The translations under genes were made by a program, and so were the position numbers. This document shows positions 28,970 to 40,792 of a stretch of DNA of 64,000 nt, in pieces (the stretch's first letter is position 1; the number at the start of each line of letters is the position of its first letter). The notes under the pieces were generated by a model. The model was not told where the DNA came from, did no database searches, and saw nothing but the letters and a program-made list of their open reading frames with translations. The DNA lies in the NCBI RefSeq assembly GCF_017654505.1, contig NC_054537.1:60724145-60788144 (forward strand). Reading direction: 5' to 3'. This stretch comes from Polyodon spathula (taxonomy: Eukaryota > Chordata > Actinopteri > Acipenseriformes > Polyodontidae).

Positions 28970-31335
28970 GGTTTATTAAAAATCTATTAAAATAATAAAA
29001 GAATACTGGTTGTGCTTTGGCAATGCTGCATTTGAAACCAAGTGACATGAAATCAACATGAATGAAAGAAACAAATTATTGATATATTTCATGATTTTAG
29101 AAAGATTTGTTTTGGTTTCAATACATCAAATAAAGAGGATTTGTTTTGCCAAACAGGCTTCCTCAGTGCTAATTTTCTTGACTGTGACTGTTTAATCTCG
29201 TCTGATATGAATGTCATCAGCCTACGCATCAACATTGCTAATACTTTTGAACTGAACATACAGTGGGAGTCTGTAAGAAGGTTACTTATAAAGTAATTCA
29301 TTCCCAATAACTTATACATTCCCTTTCTAGTCATGCTGTTGGCAGGCATGGGGGTAGTCACAATAAATTAATGCAGATCTTTGGCCATTGATCAGGGAAC
29401 TGGCTTTCATCCAAAAGCCGGATTTGGCAAGCTGTAGTTGGTGTGGCACCTGCATCAAGTTAAAAGCCCTTGAGTAGTTTTCATTGATGGGATATGGAGG
29501 CTTAGCGCAGGAACCCACACATACACACATCTATATGATTTAACATGTGTAATGGAAAATGGTAATGCCTTTTCAGTTCTGTAACACTGGGCAATAGAAG
29601 TAAAGTTGGTAGGCTTTTATATACCTGACTTGGTGTTTGTTGATAACATGGTAATACAATGGTGCTGGTGTCCAATTAGTGTCCAATAATACCTAAACTA
29701 AAAAGTGTGTGTTTAGAATTAAACTGACTGCTAAGTAAAGGAGGACATACCGTACCCGAGGCATACAATGGAACAGAAGACAGGATTTTTTTCAAGAACT
29801 AAAGTGTTGTAAATTTACAGATGGGCATCTTTCACATGACAGAATCATTTGTTAAGTATATTGTATCCTTCACACAGACTCTTCAATATATACTATATCA
29901 CAGTGTTTCTATATCCTAGACTGCACACTGAAATTTAACAAGGAACAGTCTCAAAAATGTTGATTGGAGAACAGACTTTCCACCTCTAAAATCCCTGAAG
30001 AAGTTTCAGAGATCACTCCCCATTTTAAAGAACTTACAGGTATGAAATCATTAATAATTGTAATTGTATAATTTAGATTCAAGCATACCTTATTTCTAAG
30101 TACATCAAAGTGTAACCATTAATCTGCTGGATACTGGATACACAAAATACCTCTGTAATAAATATGACACCAAACAAATGAAAATAAGGATATTTGTGAG
30201 CTGTGCTTTTTACTTCTGAGCTGAATTGTAATGACTGAAGAAGAAAATATATACAAAGTGATTCGAAACAAACCAAAAAATACGTTAGTTAACATAACTG
30301 ATTTGTCATACCCTCAGATCAGGGCTGTAATGACTATCTAGTGTGACTCAACAACTAACTGACAGTGCATGGCAGGTTTTCCCTTTTTTTTTAAATCATC
30401 TATTAAATAATTTTACGATTTACACACAAATGAGTGTATCAATTGATGGTATATTTAGACCGTGTGGGCTCTGCAGAAGTGACTGGCTTTGGTTTGGAAC
30501 TCTGTGTGATCAGGGAGGGATTTTGGCTCTAGAGAACAATGTTCGCTTTGGATGCTGTTGTGATTGCTGGCTTGGATCCAGTGCACTGAGAGGGTCTCTG
30601 ATAGCTGTGCGAAATTATAAACCCAAAAATAAATAGCAACAATTCAATGAAATCACAGGCAATCACAGGTGCATGCAGAAGAGCAGTAATGAAAATAGGA
30701 TTTGAAATGTTATGATATAAAGTACTGTACACCTTTAGGTTACTTTGCACATTATTTGACTCCTACTTCAATTGCTTTTCCTAATAAAATGGCCAAAATA
30801 CTGTATTTTTATAGCTTTCTTTTGGCTTTACAACTCAAAGATGAAAAAGATTGTACCAGTGGTTTTAAAAATAAAGGACAATGTGTTCCAGCTGGTCTCA
30901 CACTTGACAAATTCAGAGAACAGCCATTTCTGAACTGATTTCCAAATGTAGTTCTTCTAACGAGCTGACAAAGAAATGCTGTGAATGAGCTTTCTGGTGA
31001 AACCCACTCACCAATTGCAGTACAATACATCACAAGAATATTCAGCTCTGAGGAAGACTCGGGTTTTAAGAGTAGATAGCAGTGGTTTGCAAACTCCAAT
31101 CTGATTCATCAATATATATGAGGCAGAATTGCATGTGAGTGTGCTGTATACAGTAAACTATATAATACACGACAGACTGCCAGGAGTGTTTGGAGCAACA
31201 GTGTTGGGTTTCCGTGCTTTACTGGTACAGTTATTAATCACATGTGGCCAAGAGAGGACCAGAACATCAAAATATGAATGTTTATATGTCAAATGTTTAT
31301 TTTCTAAAGCTCTTTCATTGCTTAAGTGATAGTGC
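28970..31335. other. No recognisable gene
   Basis: AT-rich DNA with short frames on both strands (up to 97 codons at 30343-30636, with no domain I recognise). No repeats with defined ends were found. Confidence 0.5.
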
Positions 31336-31337
31336 CC

Positions 31338-31412
31338 TGGAGATGACCGTGACTGGAGTTATGCATCCCGAGCTGTAGACGAGGGCGCTAACTAAAGTCA
31401 AGGTCATCTACC
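31338..31412. repeat. Short imperfect inverted repeat
   Basis: GATGACCGTGACTGGAGTTA on the left pairs imperfectly with TAACTAAAGTCAAGGTCATC on the right across about 30 bp. It may be a small foldback MITE or the end of one. No target duplication is evident. Confidence 0.4.
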
Positions 31413-32081
31413 CCATGGTAGAGCCTGCATCGAGAGGGCTCTATCGCTATTAAAAAATAATTAATTTCTTAATTTTCTCTTTAAAAAAAACTTTAAAACA
31501 TATATTTAACCTATATTGAACTTCTCATATTTCAGCAGGTAACATTCCGCTGAGGAAAATAGTCCCTAACATAGAAAAACGGAGAAAGCCAGTATTTATG
31601 CGTGGATTGATTTTAAAATGTAATTCACAGTTAAGCACTTCAATGTTCCAGCGAGCATCTATGCAAAATAAAAGGAGTAATTCAGTCAATTTGAGACTGA
31701 TACCAAACCAATAAATGAGGAACAGGAACATGTAACAAACAACATAGTCCCAATTTAAAATGTTTAAATAATGAAACCAAAAATAAAGAAAGTACAAATC
31801 AGCTCAATAGTAGCTTTGTGTAAATCCATGCCATTCAACACATGTTTTAGGTTCTAGAATGCAGCGGTTTATTAAGCTGGAACACTACGTGTTGCTTTAC
31901 CAGCCAGTTGTAAAACTTCAGCTGAGCAGTGTAGGGCAGGGTTGTAACAAGATGGGTGCCAGCAGTGCGGCCGCGCAGGGTGCTGACCCGAGGCGCCGAT
32001 TGGCTGATAAATAATAAGTAAAACAAATGTGTGCAATAATGATTCAAAACAAAAAAAAACGACATAAGAAAGGAAAGTGCT

Positions 32082-32117
32082 TTATTATTCGTCAGCCAAT
32101 TGGCTGACGAATAATAA
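32082..32117. repeat. Perfect 36 bp palindrome
   Basis: TTATTATTCGTCAGCCAA is followed without a spacer by its exact reverse complement. A related half-site (GATTGGCTGATAAATAATAAG) lies about 85 bp upstream at 32001-32021. Together these may be remnants of a foldback element or a recent inverted duplication. Confidence 0.9.
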
Positions 32118-32811
32118 GTCCAAAAAAATGCCAAAAAAAAAGTGTGGTTCGGGTTACGACTGACCCAATATTTTTGCACCCAACACCAATTTTTTTTTTT
32201 TTTTTTTTTTACTGATAACAGGCTACACTTTTCGCTATCAATCAGAAAAACTGACAACTGTGCGCGGTCATGTTTTCGCTCGTGCGATTTTCCAGAAGCC
32301 ACGTAGCAAACAAGATCTTAAGTTTCCTGTAAAATGTTGGGGTCTGAGCAGCACAGCTGCAGCGTATCACCAAGTTTGCACTATTGTTTGAAAAATGCGA
32401 CCACATACCAGAAAAAAGAATTATAACCAGTGTCAGACTCAGTGGGGTGAAGTGCCATTTTTTGTCTCCATCTTCATTGTTAGTTATCTTGAATAGTAGC
32501 CTATTTTGTTTCTCACCAAGACTTTAAATGTTTAATGTTCCCGACGCATTTTTCCCTTGTGCTGTGTCTGCGTGTGCTCTCTGGCTAAACAGTAGCCTAC
32601 TGAAAGGCATCGGGAACTGAAATTGAAGTGGCAACTGGATTTTAAAGGGCAATTGCATTTTAATTTTTTTTAAATAATGTTATCACATAACATGCAGAGA
32701 CGTAGCGTACAATGAGGTAGCTGAGGCAGCCACCTCGATACAAATCAGCTAAACAAAAATATATCTAAATATATATATATATTTTTTTTTTTTTTAAATA
32801 ATGTGCCCACT

Positions 32812-33140
32812 TTTTTTTTTAAATTTTATTTCTTTATTTTTTAAAATTTAGTAACCAGCAGTTATTTTATTATTGTCTCCCAATTTGGCATATCCAATTG
32901 TTTTTAGGCTCCGCTCACTGCTACCACTCCTGCGCTGACTCTGGAGCGGCGAAGATGAAAACATGTTGTCTTCTGAATCGTGAGCCATCAGCCGACCGCT
33001 TTTTTTCACACTGCAGACTCATCGTGCAGCTACCTCAGAGCTACGGTCAGCAATAGAATAGCCTGGGCTGGAACCAGCGACCAACAGGTTATAGGACGCA
33101 TCCTGCACTCCACTCGAAGTGTCTTTACCAGCCCACTTAC
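32812..33140 (-). mobile_element. ~500 bp SINE family, copy 2 (reverse, internally deleted)
   Basis: Read on the minus strand this matches the family at 28479-28960 and 57860-58362. The B-box region and GTGGAGTGCAGGATGCG lie near the right edge. The middle holds TGTGTGAAAA-, CGGCTGATGG- and CTGAGCCT-type blocks in reverse, and the A-rich tail lies at the left. About 200 bp of the body between the tRNA-like head and the central part is missing, and the extreme 5' end is diverged. The 120-codon frame across it is not a gene. Confidence 0.75.
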
Positions 33141-33144
33141 ATTT

Positions 33145-33780
33145 TTAAGACTGCCATATAATCGACATGTCTTCATATTATTATTATTTTTTATTTGCCA
33201 TTTCTTCATAACATTATTGTTATCTTTGGCTGTATATAAATTTGACAGCCAGGGTATTGAAACTTCACGCCAACAGACGTGCTCGCTTCTTGTTCTCATT
33301 GGTCCGTTCCCCTTGTTTTGCCGCATGCAGCTCCAGAATTAGATCCAACATCTGTTTATCCAATCCTATTTTTTCCTCTCCTTAGTGCAACCAGCCCATG
33401 GAGCAGCCAGTAGCCCCATATATTATTAGTGGATGGTTCTGTATTGTACATATTCAAAGGTGAAACGAAGAAACCAATCTGTAAAGCATTTCTTTCAGAA
33501 GAAGCCAACTCTGGGTACGAATGTTTAGTGATTGTATTTCTTATATTAATGTGATGTTTAGCTGTGATACGTTTTCATAAATCAGTGTTTTTCTTGCTCA
33601 ATGGGACAGATTTAACTATTCATAGCTATAGCATTTTTCATGTATTGTTGATGCCATGGGCTTGAAGAATTGGAGGTAATTATATTTATAAATTCACTGT
33701 TTGAGAACAGAAGTTTAAAAAAAAAAAGTTATTTTCCTAATATTTTTGTTAGAGAAAAAAATCCAAGGAGGTACTGTTTT
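33145..33780. other. No recognisable gene
   Basis: AT-rich, with no coding motif or terminal repeat recognised. Confidence 0.5.
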
Positions 33781-33784
33781 AATA

Positions 33785-34030
33785 GTGGTGATTTCTTTTT
33801 TTTTTATTGTTTTGGCATCTGTACACCAGAAACAGTTTAACATATATTTACCTAAATTTAAAGCAACATTGTCTGTGTTGATAATTATATAAGATAAGAG
33901 TATTGGTTTGGTTGTCAAACAAACAAACAAAAAAAATCCTTGCATGTTTTTTGCCCCGCCCCAAGTGTAAAACTAAACATTTTCCGACAGTACAGAGACA
34001 GATTCCTAAAGTCCCTGCTCATGACAGGAA
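33785..34030 (-). repeat. Unnamed dispersed repeat, copy A
   Basis: Read on the minus strand this segment is similar over about 240 bp to 44490-44720 on the plus strand. Shared blocks include AGCAGGGA..TAGGAATC, TTTTACxxTTGGGGxGGGGC, CAAAAAACATxCAAGG, TTGTTTGTTTGACAA and CACAGACAAxxTTGCTTTA. Minus-strand frames give similar peptides in both copies (GAGQKTCKDFFCLFV and GEGQKTYKAFFVCLT; INTDNVALNL and INTDNFALDL). I do not recognise the family. Since copy B lies inside a DNA transposon, this may be internal sequence of the same family. Confidence 0.7.
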
Positions 34031-34189
34031 AGCGTTTAACTGAGTGCATCCTTTCGATATGTTTGATTATGGGTGAAAATAGACTGAATAGCCTTGCCCT
34101 GCTATATGTCCACAGAGACATGTCCCAGGAGGCCATAGGAGGATTGGCAAACTGTGTTTAAAGTAAAGCTTTCTAAATCAGTGTTTTTA

Positions 34190-34605
34190 ATCATGGCATC
34201 ATACAGTCTCAGCAGTCCAATCAATCTTAGCACTAGTATCATAAATCTTACCAGTCCCAGCAGTAGCAGTACCAGTCCCAGCAGTGTCAGCACCAATCTT
34301 ACCAGTCCCAGCAGTGTCAGCACCAATCTTACCAGTCCCAGCAGTGTCAGCACCAATCTTACCAGTTCAAGCAGTAGCAGCATCAGTGTTACCAGTCCCA
34401 GCAGTAGCAGCACTAGCTTGAGCAGTAGCAGCACCAGTCTTACCAGTTCCAGCAGTAGCAGCCCCAGTTCAAGCAGTAGCAGCACCTGTGTTACTAGTCC
34501 TAGCAGTAGCAGCAGTGTCAGCACCAGTTCCAGTAGTAGCAGCATCAGTCTTACCAGTCCCAACAGTAGCAACACCAGTCTTACCAATTCGATGTAGCAT
34601 CAGTG
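34190..34605. repeat. Serine-codon (AGC/AGT) minisatellite with 30 bp units
   Basis: A CAG/AGC-rich array in which ACCAGTCCCAGCAGTGTCAG plus CACCAATCTT forms a 30 bp unit repeated identically three times (34271-34300, 34301-34330, 34331-34360), flanked by diverged units of 9-30 bp. The plus frame is almost all Ser/Thr/Pro and the minus frame almost all Leu. Because every unit is a multiple of three, both frames stay open by construction, so this is not evidence of a gene. Confidence 0.92.
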
Positions 34606-34609
34606 TCAC

Positions 34610-36240
34610 CAGTCTCAGCATTAACTTCAGTAGCAGTGAACCAAGCGCATGTCTCAGTGAAGGTATAAACCCAGCTACTTATTCATATTGATAAGTTCTA
34701 TTCTTGTCCTTTTAATATCACATATTTCTAACCGTGTGATTAGAGTAATTTTAGGTTGGTGTTGTTTTTTCTGGGAGATTGTTTAATAAATTGTGTCATG
34801 AAATCATCCAAGGTGGGTCACTGGATAAAAAGAGTTAGCGACTTAAATTGCTTTGCAGTTTGCATTAATAGTCTCCAGGCTTCATGAACAAACAGGATAT
34901 GCAGAGGTTGTTTTTTTAGACAAAAATTGGATTTTTCCCTCAGTAAAAATCTATTCCTAGCTACGTCCCTGACATGTGTTGATTCAGTTATGACATTTCT
35001 AAAATAAACTTAGTAAAAATTAGTACAATAGCTGACCCTGTTTTTTTTTCTTCCAAAATTGACAAGCTAAACACCGTCTGATAACTCAGTGAAAAACAGC
35101 ACACAACAGACACTGCCTCCCTAATGATCCCGTTTTCCTAGCAAGACCTCTCAATTTGCTGAAAATAATTGTGAAAGCATATAATACAAAGCGAAAGTTG
35201 TTTAATATCATATCAGTGTTTACAAATACACAACACTCTTGTTTTTGTTATATAAAGCCTTCCGTTTTTTATTTTATTGCTGGATTTATGTCTCACACAG
35301 GGCGCCATCAGTGATTGGTATGGCTCTAGCATAGGGCTACTCTGACAAAATAATTTAAAAAAGAGAAAGTCTAAAGCACACTGTTTTGGTAATGTGCTAC
35401 AGCAGTGCAGTCTCCGGATTCTTCTTTGGTTCGCTTTAGTCCCGCTTCTCTTTGGCTCTCTTTAGCTGTTTCTCTCCGATCTTTCTCTCTTCTTCAGCTC
35501 TCTTTCATCTCACACCACAAGCTCTCTCAGGAGCATGCTACTTATCCCCCTGTCCAGGCCACGCCCCCAGCGCACCAGCCACCAATCCCAAACATGCTAG
35601 GCTTCCCGCTCTCGATCTTTTGATTGTTGCAACATCTCATCCCCTGATTTGTGACAACGATGTTGAAACCGGGTCCCTCTCATGCAGCAAGCCAAGCTTC
35701 TGATTGGTGCTGATTCTCCCATCTCTGACGTCACTGAACACCTTCCGCAGTTGAACCTTTGATCTGGGTCACAGAACCTTTCTTATGATTCATTTGTAGA
35801 ATTAGTAAGTAAATTATTAGATTTACCAGCTCAACAGCCAACCTATACATTAACCAGTAAATGTATAGATTTACCAGCTTACCAGTTAATTTAGAAAACA
35901 AACAATGAAGTATTACTTAATGCATATAGCTTTAAAAAAAAGAAACCTTAGTTAGTTAATGTATTTAACAAAAACTAAAAAACCTGAACGCAGCCGAGTC
36001 TTTGAAAAAAATTAAATAAAACCTAACCACAGCTGTGCAGCTCATTCCGCTTGCTTCACTCGCAAATCAGTAATTAGGCTCATGGGGGACCAAACACACC
36101 ATTGAAATGGTTTGATAGTTTTTGATTATGCCCATCACCTCAAACAGTAGCTGCTGTATGCATTATCTAACACCTAACAAATTGATCTGTTAGCTGATAA
36201 ATCTATGCATTTTCTGGTTAATGTATAGATTGCATGAACC
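34610..36240. other. No recognisable gene
   Basis: Contains a CT-rich segment at 35405-35560 and several ATTGG-type boxes near 35590-35720, which could belong to an old LTR or promoter, but no defined ends. TTTACCAG/CAGCT motifs recur at 35822-35895. Confidence 0.45.
35726..35733. promoter_or_regulatory. Consensus CRE (TGACGTCA)
   Basis: A perfect 8 bp palindromic cAMP-response element, with ATTGG motifs just upstream. In isolation this may be chance or part of an old repeat. Confidence 0.25.
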
Positions 36241-36242
<2 letters not shown>

Positions 36243-36282
<40 letters not shown>

Positions 36283-36304
36283 ATATATTATCTATATATA
36301 TATA

Positions 36305-36349
<45 letters not shown>

Positions 36350-36373
36350 ATATCGACTTTACACGAACTTAAG

Positions 36374-36421
<48 letters not shown>

Positions 36422-36460
36422 ATATATAAAATATATATATATATTTAAACACCTCTTTCT
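36243..36460. repeat. Compound (AC)n and (AT)n microsatellites
   Basis: A CA array (about 36245-36278) passes into interrupted AT arrays at 36279-36345 and 36377-36441, separated by a short unique segment. Confidence 0.97.
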
Positions 36461-37200
36461 TTTGAATACAGAAACAAACCTATGCTTAGTAGTATCAATA
36501 TAACTATAACAAAATGTTTTTCATATAAAAGTTATAATTGTTTTTTTGTTTATTTTTACTGCTGAATATTACTAAGTCAAGCTTTATGATGCTTCACTTC
36601 TTTCCTTTTTAAAATCCATGCATACAGTACAGTGACATGTATAATCTGAGTCCTGCGATACTGCCAGCTGTCCTGCTCTACCTCAAGATGGTTTCCAATT
36701 ATCCTGCTCTTGTATCTGCTGGTTCTCTCCAGGTCATGCAGAACGCTCAGTGGCTACAGTACATAACAAACAGTGAGGAAACAGAGGTCAATAAAAGCCC
36801 CAAATGATCTTGATAGTAATAAAAACCTTAGAGCAGATGGTTCATTAAAGTCTACAGTAGCAGAAACAGAGCATGCCAGCACATTTCTAAAGTTAAGATA
36901 TATGCTTTATTTAGCTGTTACCATACTACTTTTCTGATTCTGTATCATTTAGCATCAACATATATACAGTACACAATTAGATAGTACATATAGCTCAGGA
37001 TCACTTTGGACGGGAAAGGACTACACAGCTTCAAAATGATCTGATGCGGAGATCATGAGACCTTATGGCTGGGATGGCTGCTTGCTGATAGAGCTCCTGT
37101 CACCACTTCTCTATTTCATGTATAATTGAACAACGTACGTTCTTTATATTATTTTTTTTATATATTTTTGTATAAAAATTGTTTACTTGCCATTTTTGGA
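36461..37200. other. No recognisable gene; possible 5' part of LINE
   Basis: No coding motif. The distal part may be the 5' untranslated region of the L1-like element whose ORF1 starts at about 37201, but the element's 5' end could not be defined. Confidence 0.4.
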
Positions 37201-38136
37201 TGGCTACTTCACGCAAAGGACCCGTTGCTTCCCCTCAGTCCACACCGGAGGGAAAGCATATGAAGAAGTCACTGGGCCCTGATGATTAGGACATCCGCTT
37301 AGCAGAGGTTGCACGCACTTGATGAGTTCAGGAAGCAGTTGACACGGCTTCGCATCCTGTGATTCGAAACTTAACCAAAACTCTCTTAAACAGGGTTTTT
37401 CTTTTTTATATTGCTTCCTCTACGAAGCTACTAACTGCCAGGCAGGATATCACCAGAACTGATCTTCGAAAACAAAAAGACAAAATCAATCAGTGCAGTG
37501 CTCATACCAGTGCTATGCAGGATAAGATGTAGGTCCTTGAGGACAGAAATCGTCGCTGTAACATCAGACTGGTTGGGATTCCTGAAGGGGCAGACGTGAT
37601 GACCCCATCCACTTTCTTCACCAGAGGACTTGGTATCTGACCAAGTCCTCTGGTGACCACCCTTTTCTGAAGTATCGAAAGCATCACGTATACACGGGTG
37701 GCCCTTGGGATTCCAATAAACCATGCACCATGATATTTCAATGCCTTCATTATACTAAAAATCCGATCTGTTCTTCTTAGAGGGGCAAAAAATTGCTTTT
37801 TGTGTGGATTACTCTGCTGTCACCGACACGAAGAGGAGGGCCTTTGCTGAAGTGAGAGCGAAGCTTCGCTACCAGGGAGTAGACAATTTCCTGGTATATC
37901 CAGTTGTTTTGAAAATTAATCATGGAGGGGAGCATCTGTCTTTCACTACTCCTGAAGAGGTCGATTTTTCCTTTGCTCAATGTCTTCAGGATACGACGAG
38001 GGTTACTGATCCCTCTGTGCTCAGGGCCCTGCGCTTCACATCCCTTAACCCAGATGGTATCAATGAACTTTGCTCCAGATTACTATTTTTTGTATCTTCA
38101 CAGTATGGAAGTGGAAACATTTTGCTCCTTTTATGA
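37201..38136 (+). pseudogene. L1/Tx1-like LINE ORF1 remnant
   Basis: ORF1 of L1-clade LINEs encodes an RNA-binding trimeric chaperone (Transposase_22 family). Plus-strand pieces in changing frames follow the family order. A start reads MATSRKGPVASPQSTPEGKH. A coiled-coil-like LDEFRKQLTRL is near 37315-37350. The RRM entry VLEDRNRRCNIRLVGIPEGA is near 37530-37590. A YTGGPLGF-like segment is near 37690. Finally DYSAVTDTKRRAFAEVRAKL and KINHGGEHLSFTTPEE lie in an open frame from 37804. Several frameshifts and stops (after GPDD, in MQDKM, near 37640 and 37780) make it non-functional. An ORF2 fragment follows at 38886-39120. Confidence 0.85.
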
Positions 38137-38503
38137 CTGACAGTAACCTATCAGGTTTGCACATTTCCACTTGCTGTTTTTTGACATTTATCTAGTCATT
38201 ATGTGGGGTCCTCGGGGGGAGGTTTACACTGCAGAGAATACTACTGCTGTTCATTATTGGTAATTTGGATACGTGACTGTGTTAATTTCCAAAATCTTTA
38301 TTAATTTCTGGGACACTGGTGTTATAGTTGGTGACAATCTGTACTAATTAGTTACCTAAACATTGAATATATGGGCTACTAGATTATGTGCATGTTGTAT
38401 ACAGTTGTTCAATTTGCAGTTCATTTTTCCTGTTCACAGGTGGTTTGGCTCACAGCATGTCCCCTCAGGGTAATCTGGTTCATGTTGACAATTGTTGGAT
38501 TGG

Positions 38504-38595
38504 CATGGGGGGTGGGGTGGGGGTGGTGAGGGAGGCTAGGGAGGTGGAAGTAGGGAAGGGGAGGCTGAGATTTTGGGGGTAGATAGGGAGCGGAA
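38504..38595 (+). other. G-rich, G-quadruplex-prone stretch
   Basis: Closely spaced G-runs (GGGGGG, GGGG, GGGGG, GG, GGG and so on) on the plus strand between the LINE ORF1 and ORF2 remnants. The run spacing would permit an intramolecular quadruplex. Whether it belongs to the LINE is unknown. Confidence 0.6.
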
Positions 38596-38885
38596 TCTAC
38601 GAGCGAGGAGGAATACAAATTGTGTCTTGAGCTTTATGACATGTAGTATGCTCCCTCTGGCTCTCTTCTTTATCAGCTTAAATTTGTGTAACCATTTTTC
38701 CATCTCAGTTTATTTTGCTGTGTTTTTGTCATTACTGTGCTGCTGTCCTATAGAATATTGCTATATGATGATTGCCGAGTCAGGGTTCTTTCTCCACGTC
38801 ATATTTTCTTGTTCTCTGAGTGATACGTCTATTACTCTTTATCTCTGTTTTTTAAATAGTGTTGTCCATTATTTCCTGAAATTTA

Positions 38886-39120
38886 CAAGGGGCCAGTCAT
38901 CCTGTAAAGAGAATGCCGTGCTTAAATTATCTTTTAAGGAAAAGGGTTGATATTGCATTTTTGCAGGAAGCTTATTTGGTTTCAAGTGATGCTGCTCGTA
39001 AGTACATTACAAGGTAATTGCATAATTATCCTGTAATATTTTTGCAATTTGTGAAGTCCACAGATATCCAAAGTATATTAATCTCGGACCATGCCTCTGT
39101 GTCATGCACTTTAAATTTTT
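38886..39120 (+). pseudogene. L1-like LINE ORF2 endonuclease fragment
   Basis: A plus-strand frame reads GASHPVKRMPCLNYLLRKR followed by VDIAFLQEAYLVSSDAARKY, the LQE-T/A-H/Y-L signature of apurinic-type LINE endonucleases. After a gap a further piece (ILISDHASVSCTL) matches the conserved C-terminal SDH-x-P/S-V motif. More than half of the endonuclease between them is missing, and no reverse transcriptase is recognisable downstream. It lies about 750 bp after ORF1 in the same orientation, consistent with one decayed element. Confidence 0.75.
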
Positions 39121-39124
39121 AATT

Positions 39125-39695
39125 CTTTTGGAAGGATCTACGACTCAGCTCACCGCTAACATGATGGCAGCATAGGATAATGCTGCCGATAAAGATGCTC
39201 AGTTGTGTGAATAAGATCAAGTGCATGTTATGGCATTTCCTAAAGGGATAACTTTTATTCAGTTAATTAAGGTATATTCTTTCTTTAATATTTCAGTTTT
39301 AATAGTTTTTTGTATCTTGTAATATTCTTGTTTCTGTCTTGATATTATGTTGTATTTCTGTATGTTGTGGTATTTTTCTGTATTGTCTCCCCCATTTCTA
39401 TCTTCCCAAGGGGTTGGGAAAAGAAAGGAACCATTTACAAAAATAGTTCTTCACAAAAAAATATTTGATGCCAATGAACTATATATTAACTTATAAACAA
39501 ATCACCTTTACTTTGTAGCAGATTTTTTTTCAATTTGTTTTCTGTGCAGTTAGAATTATGTACTGGAAAGTTTGTGAATCAAGAGCTTTTATTGGACTGA
39601 GAAGGATGTCATTTTCTCTTTTAAGCATTAGTTAATTGTGTGAATTGGGTTATACCAATGTAACTAGTAACTATTTGCTAATCTCCTTATAAAAC
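39125..39695. other. No recognisable gene; possible LINE 3' region
   Basis: T-rich sequence (39290-39370) of the type often seen in LINE 3' parts, with no recognisable coding motif or poly-A end. Confidence 0.35.
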
Positions 39696-39699
39696 AAAA

Positions 39700-39895
39700 T
39701 ATTTGCATGGTGATGTTAATTTTACCATGTTTCCCATGCCTATAGGAAGCATTTTCCCTGCTTTTCCATTGTTTTACAATGCTTTATCATACTTACAGTA
39801 TCTACAGTATTTGCCTGTGCTTTACCAGGATTTCACTATGCGTTCACTGTGCTTTACCGAAGTTCGCTGTGCTTTTACCACAGTATAACACAGCA
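39700..39895 (+). repeat. Degenerate TTACCATGG/TTCACTATGC repeat, copy 2
   Basis: Contains TTTTACCATGTTTCCCATGC, GCTTTACCAGGATTTCACTATGC and TGTGCTTTACC units, matching 13010-13175 in sense and 46885-47010 in reverse. Family not recognised. Confidence 0.55.
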
Positions 39896-39899
39896 AACC

Positions 39900-40790
39900 A
39901 TTCAAGAGCAATGGATAGCACAACAGAAGCCAGGGCTTGCAGACGCCTGGCTGTGGCTACGTGGATACTCATGCAGAAGTATGTGTGCTCCTTTCTTTTA
40001 TTTTTAGTTACTTAAATTATTGTTGATAGTGAAGTCCTGTGGGGACTGCATGGGACGTGAGCTACATTTAGTCACATTGTTAGAGAGTGAAAAGAGCTGC
40101 ACATTTTTATACCCCTTATCTGAGCAGCTCAAATAGATTAGCGTCAGCTGGTCTATCACATTATATGTAGATTGCAGGCAGTCTGTCCACATGCCCCAAA
40201 TGCCTGAGGATTTGGGACCTGAACAAACAGAAGATTTGGAAATAGCTGGGCTATAGTGGGTCTTCAGATACAAAAGCCATGGTGAGTTAAAGCAAAAGAC
40301 CCTAGGGAATAAGGTCTGTGATTAATGAACCTTTGTTTGAGAAAGAGGGAGGGCACTACTGAAGTGCATCGGCTTTCTCCCCAGTGGTAAGCAATACATT
40401 CTTATTCCATTCTTTCAAAAAACCTTATTTTAAAATATCCACTGCAACAGCTTTGAAGTGAGTTCTGATCTTACCCAAAGTGTTTTTATTTAGTAAAGAG
40501 GTGTGACAGAAAGGTAATGAGTTCTGGTTGTAAATCTCCCTCCCTACCTGTGAGGGTGCTAAGTAGCAAAACGGGAAGTCTTTGGATGGGCTAGCCTGAC
40601 TGTTAATTTCATGGGTTGGGAAGTTGGTCAGCCTGGAAAAGACGAGACTCTGTTGCAGGAACGTATTGACCCGGAAGGTAAACGTGGTAGCAGCTGCAGG
40701 CAATAGAGGCAGCTGTAATCGTTTACCAAAGGGTCATGCATGATAGCATAAAGGGACCGGAGAATTGTAAATCTTTTCCTTCACCTGGTT
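39900..40790. other. No recognisable gene
   Basis: Short frames only, including 92 codons on the minus strand (40425-40703) without a recognised domain. Confidence 0.5.
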
Positions 40791-40792
40791 TA

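Noticed and set aside
31847..32302. 151-codon minus-strand frame
   Set aside because: Spans poly-A/T runs and the palindrome; hydrophobic residues come from T-rich sequence and no domain is recognisable.
34271..34360. Possible CRISPR-like array of 30 bp repeats
   Set aside because: Units are directly adjacent without spacers and the genome is eukaryotic; it is a minisatellite.
34102..34597. 147- and 161-codon frames (Ser-rich plus, Leu-rich minus)
   Set aside because: Created by a three-base-periodic minisatellite; no start context, domain or conserved flank.
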